Below, one piece after another: positions 34,101 through 44,950 of a stretch of 64,000 nt of DNA (within the stretch, counting starts at the first letter, position 1; each line of letters begins with the position of its first letter). The DNA is from Siphonodentalium dalli (taxonomy: Eukaryota > Mollusca > Scaphopoda > Gadilida > Siphonodentaliidae). The notes beneath the pieces were generated by a model, which did no database searches, had not been told where the DNA came from, and worked only from the letters and a program-made list of their open reading frames with translations. A program made the translations under genes and the position numbers. Where the stretch lies: contig CP136069.1 in assembly GCA_032622095.1 (NCBI GenBank), positions 4,328,976-4,392,975 on the forward strand. The letters run 5' to 3'.

Positions 34101-35040
34101 GTGATTATCAATGGTTCGTCTTGTTTGTCAGTGGTTCACAGTGATTCTCAGTGGTTCACTGCAATTCTAAGTGGTTCGCGGTAATTCTCAGTGGTTGGCC
34201 ATGATTGTCAGTGGTTCGCGATAACTCTCAGTGGTTACGGTGATTCTCAGTGATTTGTGGTAATTCTCTGTGATTTTCAGTGATTCTCAGTGGATCATAG
34301 TGATTCTCAGTGGTTGGTCATGATTCTCAGTTATTCGTGGTGACTCTCAGTGGTTTGTGGTGATTCTCAGTGGTTGGCCATGATTGTCAGTGGTTCGCGA
34401 TAACTCTCAGTGGTTACGGTGATTCTCAGTGATTTGTGGTAATTCTCTGTGATTTTCAGTGATTCTCAGTGGATCATAGTGATTCTCAGTGGTTGGTCAT
34501 GATTCTCAGTTATTCGTGGTGACTCTCAGTGGTTTGCTTTAATTCTCAGTGGTTCATGGTGATTCTCAGTGGTTTGTGGTGATTCTCAGTGGTTCACAGT
34601 GATTCTCAGTGATTCCATGATTCTCACTGGTTCACGGTGATTCTCAGTAGTTTGCGGTGATTCTCAGTGGTTGGCCATGATTGTCAGTGGTTCACGGTGA
34701 TTCTCAGTGGTTTGTGGTGATTCTCAGTGGTTCACGGTAATTCTCAGTGGTTCACGGTAATTCTCAGTAGTTCGCGGTGATTCTCAGTGGTTCGCGGTGA
34801 TTCTCAGTGGTTTACGGTTATTCTCAGTAGATCGCGGTGATTCTCAGTGGTCCGCGGTTATTCTCAGTAGATCGCGGTGATTCTCAGTGGTTCATGGCAA
34901 TCAATTCTCAGTGGTTCATGGTGATTCTCAGTGGTTCTGTGATTCTCAGTGGTTTGCGGTTATTCGCAGTAGATCGCGGTGATTCTCAGTGCTTCATGGT
35001 GTTTCTTGGTGAGCCCTGGTCAGTCTCCATGATTTCTGTC
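31190..35040. repeat. About 3.85-kb array of a 20-bp unit
   Basis: Unit GTGATTCTCAGTGGTTCACG with many variants (TTTGTG, TTCCAT, TTGGCC, TAGTTTGC), about 190 copies. Longer blocks of about 100-200 bp are themselves repeated (for example around 32640, 33030, 33170, 33480, 33600), giving a higher-order structure. It lies in the 7.1-kb intron between Ig5b and Ig6a. Confidence 0.9.
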
Positions 35041-35097
35041 GATTCATATTAATCTGCTACATGCAACTTCACCATGGATCACCACAAAAAAAATTTC

Positions 35098-35166
35098 TGT
35101 GTGGGGTAGCATCACTAAATTCACCCTCTGGTGGCCTCATGACAGACATACTATTTCAAGGCATGC
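35098..35166. mobile_element. Family C right-end fragment
   Basis: GTAGCATCACTAAATTCACC to ACTATTTCAAGGCATGCC. 35167-35726 holds one modest hairpin (about 35245-35330, TGAATGTAGTAGGTGTGTG / CACACACCCACCACATTCA) and nothing else. Confidence 0.5.
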
Positions 35167-35726
35167 CACTCCACATGTACTAGAAATAGTTTCATCTTTC
35201 AATAAAACTATGACATATTCATATTTTTGTATGATAGTTTTAATTAAGAAATGAATGTAGTAGGTGTGTGTATTATTGCGGTACCACAGCGACGTATTCC
35301 CCAATAACACACACACCCACCACATTCAATTTTTATAATATATATATATCATTTTGATGATGTATTCCCACAAAAATGCTGACTGTATTTTATATATTTT
35401 TATGATATCTGCAGATAATTTGAGACTAGCCCACGCAGCATATAAGTCAGCCCAATATAAGATTTCCAAACTCTTAACTATGATAACGTGATGAATATAA
35501 ATAACTGGCTTCAGATGCAATTCAGTTGAACTTTTAAAAGCATGCCCAATTATTCTGCTGACCACATTTAGTGCTTAGTTCAGATTAGGTCAACAGTTTG
35601 TATCTTCCTGTTTGTGAAACACTCTTCGCATTATTGGGATGTATACCGGGTGACCCAATTGGCAGTTGACCAATCACGAAACAGGATTTAGTGTCACACA
35701 GATGGGCTATGTAAATATTATAATTA

Positions 35727-35958
35727 TTAACCATTCCATGACTGGAGCATCCTGAAATTTTATGAAAACCCTGTACCAATGCATTCTCTTATATATAAGA
35801 GAATACATTGGCCTAACAATATTTGCCTTGACCTTGTAAGCCAGTGCATTCTCTTATATATGCAAGGCTCCCTATGGGAGACTCTCATATATAAGAGAAT
35901 GCACTGGTACAGTATCTTTAATGTGACACCGGCACAGATCCTGTCATGAAATGGTTAA
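35727..35958. mobile_element. TTAA MITE type T3
   Basis: TTAACCATTCCATGACTGGAG at left, CCTGTCATGAAATGGTTAA at right, with two hairpin modules, the first lacking its loop (35779-35813). Confidence 0.75.
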
Positions 35959-35959
35959 T

Positions 35960-36912
35960 ACATCCTTTTCTATGGAAAAAACCCGTCAATGAGTATTTAG
36001 TCAAGAAAGGGTGAATCAGGTAAACTCTCATCAATGAGTATTTAGTAAAGAAAGGGTAAATCAGGTAACTACTCGTCAATGAATATTTTGTAAAGAAAGG
36101 GTGAATAAGGTAACTACTCATCAATGAGTATTTAGTAAAGAAAGGGTGAATAAGGTAACTAATCATCAATGCGTATTTAGTAAAGAAAGGGTAAATCAGG
36201 TAACTACTCGTCAATGAGTATTTAGTAAAGAAAGGGTAAATCAGGTAACTACTCGTCAATGAATATTTTGTAAAGAAAGGGTGAATAAGGTAACTACTCA
36301 TCAATGAGTATTTAGTAAAGAAAGGGTGAATAAGGTAACTACTCATCAATGAGTATTTAGTAAAGAAAGGGTGAATAAGGTAACTAATCATCAATGAGTA
36401 TTTAGTAAAGAAAGGGTAAATCAGGTAACTACTCGTCAATGAATATTTTGTAAAGAAAGGGTGAATAAGGTAACTACTCATCAATGAGTATTTAGTAAAG
36501 AAAGGGTGAATAAGGTAACTAATCATCAATGCGTATTTAGTCAAGAAAGGGTAAATCAGGTAACTACTCGTCAATGAGTATTTAGTAAAGAAAGGGTGAA
36601 TAAGGTAACTAATCATCAATGAGTATTTAGTATAGAAAGGGTTAATAAGGTAACTACTCGTCAATGAATATTTTGTAAAGAAAGGGTGAATAGGTAACTA
36701 CTCATCAATGAGTATTTAGTAAAGAAAGGGTTAATAAGGTAACTACTCGTCAATGAATATTTTGTAAAGAAAGGGTGAATAGGTAACTACTCATCAATGA
36801 GTATTTAGTATAGAAATGGTGAATAAGGTAACTAATCATCAATGAGTATTTAGTATAGAAAGGGTTAATAAGATAACTACTCATCAATGAGTATTTAGTA
36901 AAGAAAGGGTGA
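35960..36912. repeat. 45-bp minisatellite, about 21 copies
   Basis: Unit TCAATGAGTATTTAGTAAAG + AAAGGGTGAATAAGGTAACTACTCA. It begins 26 bp past the Ig5b donor. As 45 is a multiple of three, the minus strand has a 248-codon repeat frame (core YLIHPFFTKYSL), judged non-coding. One side joins the T3 MITE. Confidence 0.88.
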
Positions 36913-36938
36913 ACAGTGAATGCTGAATGTAATTGTAC

Positions 36939-37020
36939 CTTGAACTCTGAGTTGTCGTCGCGCAGTCTGTTTGCCGGCTTCATTCGTAGCAGTACATATA
37001 TAAGTTCCTCTATCTCGAGA
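36939..37020 (-). CDS. hmcn: Ig5b exon (second half of Ig5)
   Basis: Acceptor TTTTTTTATACAG, phase 0 in, phase 1 out; donor CAAG|GTACAA. Reads SRDRGTYICTATNEAG then ARRQLRVQ: strand F cysteine and strand G. The 82-nt exon lies between a 45-bp array (donor side) and a 32-bp array (acceptor side), neither of which contains exon sequence. Confidence 0.9.
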
Positions 37021-37059
37021 CTGTATAAAAAAATATTACTGAATGATTTACGGAAATGT

Positions 37060-37412
37060 AAACTATGGACTTATCAATCAATAAATCTAACTAACTATGG
37101 ACTTATCAATCAATAAATCTAACTAACTATGGACTTATCAATCAATAAATCTAACTAACTATGGACTTATCAATCAATAAATCTAACTAACTATGGACTT
37201 ATCAATCAATAAATCTAACTAACTATGGACTTATCAATCAATAAATCTAACTAACTATGGACTTATCAATCAATAAATCTAACTAACTATGGACTTATCA
37301 ATCAATAAATCTAACTAACTATGGACTTATCAAATCAATAAATCTAACTAACTATGGACTTATCAAATCAATAAATATAACTAACTATGGACTTATCATA
37401 TCAATAAATATA
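37060..37412. repeat. 32-bp minisatellite, about 11 copies
   Basis: Unit ACTATGGACTTATCAATCAA + TAAATCTAACTA, nearly identical; distal copies have TCAAATCAA or TCATATCAA. It starts about 40 bp upstream of the Ig5b acceptor. Confidence 0.9.
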
Positions 37413-37414
37413 AC

Positions 37415-37665
37415 TACAGTAATGCTCTAAATAATCAACTTCTTAACCACAGCAGAATTATGGGTAATTTTTCAGGATTTAGTCGGAAATATGGCTTGTT
37501 GCCATTCAACGGAAAGCTCTCACAGAGAGCCTTAAATAATAGACTCCTTAACCACACTGAGAGCTTTCCGATGAATGGCAACAAGCCATATTTTTGACTA
37601 AATCCTGAAAAGTTACCCATAATTTTGCTGTGGTTAAGGAGTCGATTATTTAGGGCATTACTATA
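37415..37665. mobile_element. Family B hairpin, copy 13, with inner duplication
   Basis: 251 bp: between the arms an extra CTTAAATAATAGACTCCTTA piece, copied from the element's own end. Confidence 0.7.
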
Positions 37666-37864
37666 GGTCTAGCTCCCACAGCAGTTTTTATAACTGAATG
37701 GGAGAATCAATTTAGTATATAAATGGTTAAGAATCGTGTTCTTCTCATAAAGAAATATTGCTCAATTTGTTTTCAAGATGCATTTGTTAAAGTGAAATGC
37801 TCAAGTTTATTTTTTATTTTGTTTTTGACAATGATTACGCTAATTTAATTTAGCTAGAACTCAC

Positions 37865-38052
37865 CCTGATGTCACTGATAATGAGGTCGCCTTTAGAGAT
37901 CTTGTATCTGTTATTTTTGTTTCGGATAACTCTGCCGTCACGTGACCAAACAATCCTCGGAGTTGGACTTCCGCTAACGTTGCATGGTAGCTTGGTTCTG
38001 CCCCCAGAATTCGTGATGTAAAGCTGCTCAGCTGTTGCAATTTCTGGAGGAA
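37865..38052 (-). CDS. hmcn: Ig5a exon (first half of Ig5)
   Basis: Acceptor TCAAACAG, phase 1 in, phase 0 out; donor CAGG|GTGAGT. Reads (V)PPEIATAEQLYITNSGG, strand B cysteine in LPCNVSGSPTPRI, strand C tryptophan in VWSRDGRV, strand E in KGDLIISDIR. Joins Ig5b directly at the codon boundary. Confidence 0.92.
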
Positions 38053-38167
38053 CTGTTTGACAGACGAGAGAGTAGATTAATGGATTTTTGAGGTAGGCTA
38101 TTAAATATTCTCAATGCGCAACAAAAATAAAAAATATATTCTCAATGTGAAATAAATACAAGAACAT

Positions 38168-38330
38168 TAAAGGTACTAAATCTGAATCGATCAGATTTCA
38201 ACAACAACATTTTTATAAATGCCGCTCCAGTTATCAGAATCAATTAATTGCCCAAAAATAATACTAACCACAGTCAACTAAAGTATAAAGTTTCCCAAAA
38301 CCTGTTATTTATCAAATTTTCATTACATTT
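38168..38330. mobile_element. T4 element fragment
   Basis: TTAAAGGTACTAAATCTGAA left end and about 150 bp of interior; right end missing. Confidence 0.55.
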
Positions 38331-38430
38331 GAGATTGTTTAATTTGTGCCGCATGAAACTTTAAAAACAGCAGTTGCATAAAAATTGCACACATGGCAGC
38401 ACATGGGAGGAAAATGTTGTCGCTAAAGTA

Positions 38431-38875
38431 CAAGCCTGCAAATAGCGTGTCTGTCATTTGCAGAATGAGGTCCCCAGAGGGTGAATTTAGTGACGCTATC
38501 CCGCACAGTGGACTATCATCAACAAATTCACCCTCTGGGAACCTCATTCTGCTTAGGCCTTCAACTGCTATGGTAGACCTAGGATCAGATTGAAGTTCCC
38601 CAGTTGAAGATGATGTTCACCCATTGGGCACCTCGATTATGAATTTTATCTTCTGCAAATTAGGGGATATAGAAACTTCCCAGAAGGGAAATGTAACTAA
38701 AAACAATGTTAATTTAATACTATAGATACTTCCCATAAGATGAAGCCTAAGCAGAATGAGGTCTCCAGAGAGTGAATTTGGTGATGCTAGCCCACTATGT
38801 GGGATAGCGTCACTAAATTCACCCCCCTCTGGGGACCTCATTCTGCAAATGACAGACACGCTATTTGCAGGCTTG
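38431..38875. mobile_element. Family C MITE with exact 8-bp duplication
   Basis: Starts CAAGCCTGCAAATAGCGTG and ends in its inverse. CTAAAGTA lies directly outside both ends (38423-38430, 38876-38883). Two about 90-bp hairpins (CAGAATGAGGTCCCCAGAGG type) flank a unique middle. The 8-bp duplication suggests hAT-type mobilisation. 445 bp, no coding capacity. Confidence 0.85.
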
Positions 38876-38984
38876 CTAAAGTATGGTCGTGGTAAGATGA
38901 CTTAACCTGCAAGAACTTGGTAAGAATGTGCTTTTGGTGTCCAAAGATGCAGGAGAGTCCTCAGTATAACATATCTAAAATCCA

Positions 38985-39900
38985 CTTTGGGAAATCTTTG
39001 TTATCCAAGATGGCATCCAACATGGAGAGACTATACTTTATTCCACACCCATTGGCTTATTACAGCAAAATACAGAATAATTGAAACGTTCAATAAAAAA
39101 ATGTGTATTGTTCTTGAACAATACAAACCTATTACGTCAACAACGTCACTGGCGACGTTAACTTTATTAAAAAATGTCTTCGCTATATTATGGGGTATAG
39201 TCTACATTAAGCACATGTTTGTTCAATTAAATACAACAATATCGACCTAAATGTTAGTATGTTACAAGCTGCAATCTTCAGAGTGTGCAATAAACATAGA
39301 ACAACACAGTTGTGTGAACATGTTAACGTTATTGCACTCGTTTGTCATGCCACGAGGTAAAACTCGAACCTCTGGTTCTTGTTTTACCATCGCGTCACAA
39401 CAAACTCGTGCAATAACGTTAACCAGTTCACACACTTGTGTCGTTCTATCTATTTATTCCACACCCATTGACGTGAGTCACATGTATTCAACGGAATCCC
39501 AGCCATTGAATACATATTAGTGTATACCTCTAGTGGAATACAAGCCGGAACTATTCTTGTTGACGTTGTCGCCAAGAAAGATGACGTACATTACGTCGAT
39601 CATCCGTTTTCGGTGATCCCCCCATAATTACTGGTTATTTGTCAGACTTAAATCACAATAAAGGTAGCTATAGTAACAATGAAGGTGACTTTATGGATTG
39701 AACTTATATGATTGAACGGTGTAGAATAAATACAGAACACAACTTGCATCATAATCTCGAATTTTTTATCGAACTCGTTGCGGACGGCGCAAAGTTATAT
39801 TTCGCTCGAGCTACGCTCTCGCGAAATATATCCGCAACTCATTCGATAAAAGAGTCTCGTACATTAAGATGCGCGTTGTGTTCTGTCTATGTATACACCC
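38985..39900. repeat. Dispersed repeat related to 3785-4190
   Basis: ATTCCACACCCATTG occurs twice (39040, 39457). 39455-39895 matches the core of the nested element at 3594-4724 (CCATTGAATACATATT, ACAACTTGCATCATAATC, GATAAAAGA-TCTCG). An inverted AACGTTATTGCA/TGCAATAACGTT pair lies at 39320-39420. Confidence 0.5.
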
Positions 39901-39949
39901 ATCAGTAGTCCAATCACTGAGGATAAGCCCAGTCAACCGGGAATGAGAC

Positions 39950-40166
39950 TACAGTAATGCCCTAATTAATCGACTCCCTAACCACAGCAGAATTATGGGT
40001 AACTTTTCAGGATTTATTCGGAAATATGGCTTGTTGTCATTCATTGGAAAGCTCTCGGGGAGAGCTTTCCGATGAATGGCAACAAGCCATATTTCCGACT
40101 AAATCCTGAAAAGTTACCCATAATTCTGCTGTGGTTAGGGAGTCGATTAATTAGGGCATTACTGTA
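39950..40166. mobile_element. Family B hairpin, copy 14
   Basis: Full length with both TA ends; one of the best preserved copies. Then a 2-copy 56-bp repeat (GGGGTGGTCCTCGAAGATAA) at 40212-40310. Confidence 0.8.
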
Positions 40167-40441
40167 CACTGTATACATCCATCAGTAGTCCCATCCTGAG
40201 TTTTTGCTCCCAATGAAATCATGGGGTGGTCCTCGAAGATAAGCCCACCCTGAGAGTGAGCACATTGATGGGGTGGTCCTCGAAGATAAGCCCACCCTGA
40301 TAGCGAGCACATTGATGTCACTCTTGCACGTATGATAAGTGTAGTGTTGAAATAGTTAGGGATGTTCAGGAGTCAACTTTTTAGTATCCAACTTTCTGTT
40401 TTAGAATGTTCAAAAACCGCGATTGTCAGTGGTTACTTTGA

Positions 40442-40841
40442 TTAACCCTTTACCCAACAGAAGGGCCCTGTGCCAATGCATTCTCTTATATATGCGAGTC
40501 GACCATAGGTCGCCTCGCATATATAAGAGAATGCATTGGCTTAACACATTAAAAATTATAAAATTGTTAAAGAATGTAAGAAAAAATGGTAAAAAGTGTT
40601 AAAAAAAGATTTTTTTTAGGCCAATGCATTCTCTTATATATGCGAGGCGACCTATGGTCGACTCACATATATAAGAGAATGCATTGGCACAGGGCATAAC
40701 TATAACCATCACAATGTGGTCAATGAGCCGGTTCCAATGATATCCATATTTGTATGGTTTTATTGAGACAGACCCAAGATATTTTAGGCTGTTGAAGCTT
40801 TATTTGGCCGGTTTTGGCCGGTTTGTTGGGTAAAGGGTTAA
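40442..40841. mobile_element. TTAA MITE type T1, complete, inverted
   Basis: TTAACCCTTTACCCAACAG to TGTTGGGTAAAGGGTTAA, 400 bp; the asymmetric body lies on the right, opposite to 30697. Confidence 0.8.
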
Positions 40842-40899
40842 GCTACATGTCAATACCGCTAGAGGAATTTGTCCCAGGGTCTATCATCAACCTACCATC

Positions 40900-41250
40900 C
40901 AATGGTACAATTAAAGTGATGTGAAACACTCCGGTAGCTATAGGGTGATAAAATAGAAATGGATGATAATGTTGCTCAAAGTAGTTATTTTCACAATTAT
41001 TAAATCCAAACTGACAACCCACGCCGTCATTATTATATCTTAATTAAATTCAGTGACTCTCGATGGTGAAATCGTTTTCGTTACTTTGTCGCCGATCGTT
41101 GCGTCCCGAATCGAGATTTAAATATTTACAATTGAGCGTAGCTCAGATGATGTTTTCTATGGAGTGGTATGGTAGATTTGCTTGAGATATTCGGCGATAA
41201 TATAATATGTCTTTAATGTATCTACACATAGTGAATGATAGATGCACATG
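40900..41250. repeat. Dispersed repeat shared with 59140-59480 and 16180-16330
   Basis: Words GTGAAACACTC, GCTCAAAGTAGTTATTTT, TGCGTCCC and ATTGAGCGTAGCTCAGATG. No termini determined. Confidence 0.5.
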
Positions 41251-41634
41251 CTGGTGAATTGCGCCACAATTTCATTTCAAAAACGCAATTTATTTCATGA
41301 AAATGTTCAGCTGAATCTGCTCTACTGGTGCATACTTTAGATCAAACATCGATCGTTTTCGATGTGAACAGACGTTTCGTATATTCTTGATATTCATACA
41401 TGACTATTCTAGTATTACATTGTTTTTACAAAAAAATAAATAAATACAAGTTATCACTGATCAATTAATTCACACCAAAATAGACAAGTGTAGCAATCGG
41501 CACAGACACTTTGAAGTCTTTGTTGATCAAATTAAAGAAACCACGCCAGCATGTGCGCTTCAGTTCAAGTCACTGAGTTCACCGTCTGTGCAGTGACCAG
41601 GCCAGTATCATCAAACGAACAATACAATAGGGCT

Positions 41635-41847
41635 TTAACCCTTTCAGTGCCAAGTCCGATTTTTGTATCAACCCATATTTTGTTGATCATTTTTCAAATT
41701 TATTGATTATAATAATGTGATAAATTGATGGAAAGAGCTCCAAAAGCTCTTTCCATCAATGTATCACATTATTATAATCAATAAATTTGAAAAATGATCA
41801 AGGAAATATGGGTTGATACAAATATCGGACTTGGCACTGAAAGGGAT
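41635..41847. mobile_element. TTAA hairpin, sister of 2595-2809
   Basis: Left TTAACCCTTTCAGTGCC; the arms meet at GAGCTCCAAAAGCTC. The right TTAA is lost where it meets the T5 element. Confidence 0.75.
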
Positions 41848-42421
41848 ACTGTTCTCAAATGTTGTTGTTGGTTTCTATATTCTCTGAGTCGTAGAATAAG
41901 GTAACCAGATTTCCATTACTTGAAAGTCTGTTGAGTACGAAGTAATGTTACGGATGGAAGATTAGCCGGAATGCGAAAATACCAATTGTCGTTGTTGAGT
42001 AATTTTTTGACAGTTTTCAAGAAAATGTGTCAAATAGATGTTATATTATATGCATACTAGTCCCAATCAATTGTTTATTCTCGTCACTCAAAATTACATG
42101 GGTATTGAGACATATACTCATTTAAGTCAGTGAGAGGCTTCAGTTTACGCCCCGATCATGTGTGCCATGCTTTGCCCAATACACTATCAATGAATTATTT
42201 TGATTACATCCTGTACACAGAAATTCATAATTTAATTTATAACTCCAGCCATAAATTAAATTTATATAAAATTATTAACTTTGATTTTAAGATAACCTAT
42301 TAACCTGAACATTTACAGAATACATCTTCGACTCAAATTACTTAGTTTTCTATATATTATCGATATTAGTTCGTTGTTATCGCTGGGAATTTATTGAAAA
42401 TGGCATACAGTACACCTTTAA
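41845..42421. mobile_element. T5 element, copy 1
   Basis: AGGGATACTGTTCTCAAATG to GCATACAGTACACCTTTAA; direct relative of 51352-51938 over its whole length. The left TTAA is replaced by the end of the neighbouring hairpin element. Confidence 0.65.
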
Positions 42422-43065
42422 CAAGTTCCGATGGTTAACTGCTACATATTCCGTCATAATTTGATTATTCAGTCGTGCTGAATATAGCTAGTGGTTTTTC
42501 CCCGACTAATCGACCAGCTGATTTTGCAATCAACTAATTTAATAATCGCGTCAACGTTGATTATTCACATAACCATTTCAACACTAGATAAGTGTTTTTA
42601 TAAGAGCCATCATAAAATAGAATTACTCCAGCTAATTTTCAAGGCAAAAAATTCATTAATCCCATTGTCTTTCAAAAATGTATGTATTACAATATATATT
42701 ATGCACTTTGTGTCTTTTCTGTCTTTACTAATTGATTGTTGAACATGTAGACTGACAATTATGGCCACAATGAGATGTTCCCGGCCTACGTATAGACAGC
42801 ACATGAATGACTTCACAATTACTATTTTGGTGTTTCCCTGGGTTTTCCAAAAAAAGGTTGAAGAAACAATGCCTACAGGAGTGTTTTAATCAGATACACA
42901 TGTACCGATTGATTTAGTTTGTTATTGTTTATCACAAACACATGTCGATAACACAAGTTTATGAAGTAAAGAAGAATGTTGCCCTTTCTAACAATGTTTG
43001 TGGTATCCGTTTAGTGTCTCCTATTTTCGACGTAATGTTACGAAATTCACCGTACGGTACGACAC
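42422..43065. other. Intron, nothing recognised
   Basis: AT-rich with short open frames on both strands but no domain or splice evidence. Confidence 0.4.
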
Positions 43066-43865
43066 TATAGTAACCTTTAACAGACAGTGTTACAGTGTTT
43101 GATGGGTGGGTGAGTCGGGGACAAGTTTATACAGTGAAACCTCTCCAAACCGGACCCTCTACAATCCGAATCCCTCTCCATTCCAAACAAATTGTTCGGT
43201 CCCGAATTTACCAAGTGCATTGTCACTAATGATTACTTCTGTACTCCGAACATTGGACAGCTTTTCTAGTCCACAAGTGAACGAATACATTAATTTTTAC
43301 TTTCAAAATCCGAAAGCGGAATTGAAGCAATACATACCGAACAAACGCACGTGTGGTAGATTGACAAACTTGAGGCTGAGCTCTTGCTGGTATATACTAG
43401 GGATCCTTTATAAGTTTAGATGTCTGGTTAATTAAAACTGTTTTCGTGACAATACAAACCATCGTTACTGAACCAATGATGCAAGGCCTAATAACAATTA
43501 ATAAGAAAACTGCATTTCCAATTATGTATAATACTTTATGATTTAATATGCAAAATACCCGGCCCAGACACATTCTTTATCTCAATGATTTGACAACATC
43601 CCCATTCATCACTAATTGGCTCTAATCCTAAAAGTTGGGTCACTAGTGTCAGCCCAACTCATGGCAAAGTGTGATAAAAAGTTCACACCAACTGCGCAAC
43701 TTTTGAATTAACGGCACATTGTGTTGATCGGTACTGTATATACAATGCGGAAATCAAGCACAGCATGACATGTCCTTGTGACGTAACACTGCATAGTTAC
43801 TGCTGGCAATTCCTTTGAGGCTGCATTGGCTAAGTGAAGAGTGAATACAGTAATGATGAATAGAG

Positions 43866-44250
43866 TTAACCCTTTACCCAACAAAACGGCCAAAACCGGC
43901 CAAATAAAGCTTCAACAGCCTAAAATATCTTCGGTCTGTTTCAATAGAACCATACAAATATGGATATCATTGGAACCGGCTCCTTGACCACATTGTGATA
44001 GTTACAGTTATGCCCTGTGCCAATACATTATCTTATATATGCGAGTCGACCATAGGTCGCCTCGCATATATAAGAGAATGCATTGGCCTAAAACACTTTT
44101 TATCATTTTTTCTTACATTCTTTAACAATTTTATAATTTTTAATGTGTTAAGCCAATGCATTCTCTTATATATGCGAGGCGACCTATGGTCGACTCGCAT
44201 ATATAAGAGAATGCATTGGCACAGGGCCCTTCTGTTGGGTAAAGGGTTAA
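43866..44250. mobile_element. TTAA MITE type T1, nested
   Basis: TTAACCCTTTACCCAACA to TGTTGGGTAAAGGGTTAA inside the Tigger-like element; same layout as 30697-31102. Confidence 0.8.
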
Positions 44251-44692
44251 TTCAAACTCAAGTGATTTTATTTGATAATTAGCAACCACTATTCAAAGTG
44301 ACATTAAACTCTATTCATCATTACTGTATTGGAGATCTTTTGTGACATAATTATGGGCAAAATGATTAATGCAAAGATAGCAGTTAATCCAATTGTTTAC
44401 TTGCAAGCACCAACAGACATTCCCATTATGTTGTCAATGGACATCACTATTAGGTAATTTTCCTGCCTATAGTTTTCAATTTACACTATTAAGGGAAGAG
44501 TTGATTAATTAGTAAACACATGCAGGTATAATTTAGGTGCATTTTATTATAGCCATGTGTTGTCTATTGTTATTTGGTATTTTATTGAATAAAGTTAAAT
44601 TAATCAACAATGATTGGTTGTACTTCGAAAGCTCATAGTAATGACATCAATACATTCCAATCGTAGTGCGATTTTCTATAAACCGAACATCT

Positions 44693-44950
44693 CTCTAAAC
44701 CGAACAGAAGGGCCGGTCCGAAGGGTGTTCTAACCCGAACAGAAGGGCCGGTCCGAAGGGTGTTCTAAACCGAACAGAAGGGCCGGTCCGAAGGGTGTTC
44801 TAAACCGAACAGAAGGGCCGGTCCGAAGGGTGTTCTAAACCGAACAGAAGGGCCGGTCCGAAGGGTGTTCTAAACCGAACAGAAGGGCCGGTCCGAAGGG
44901 TGTTCTAAACCGAACAGAAGGGCCGGTCCGAAGGGTGTTCGGTTTAGAGA
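44693..44950. repeat. 35-bp minisatellite from a transposon end
   Basis: Unit AAACCGAACAGAAGGGCCGG + TCCGAAGGGTGTTCT, about 7 copies, ending in the right inverted end CCGAACACCC / GGTTTAGAGAGG. The unit looks like subterminal sequence of the element (CTAAACCGAACA). Confidence 0.88.

Noticed and set aside
31190-35040. CRISPR-like array
   Set aside because: Units are contiguous variants with no unique spacers, in an animal genome.
35918-36664. 248-codon minus-strand open frame of 15-residue repeats
   Set aside because: 45-bp minisatellite; the stop-free frame follows from the unit length.
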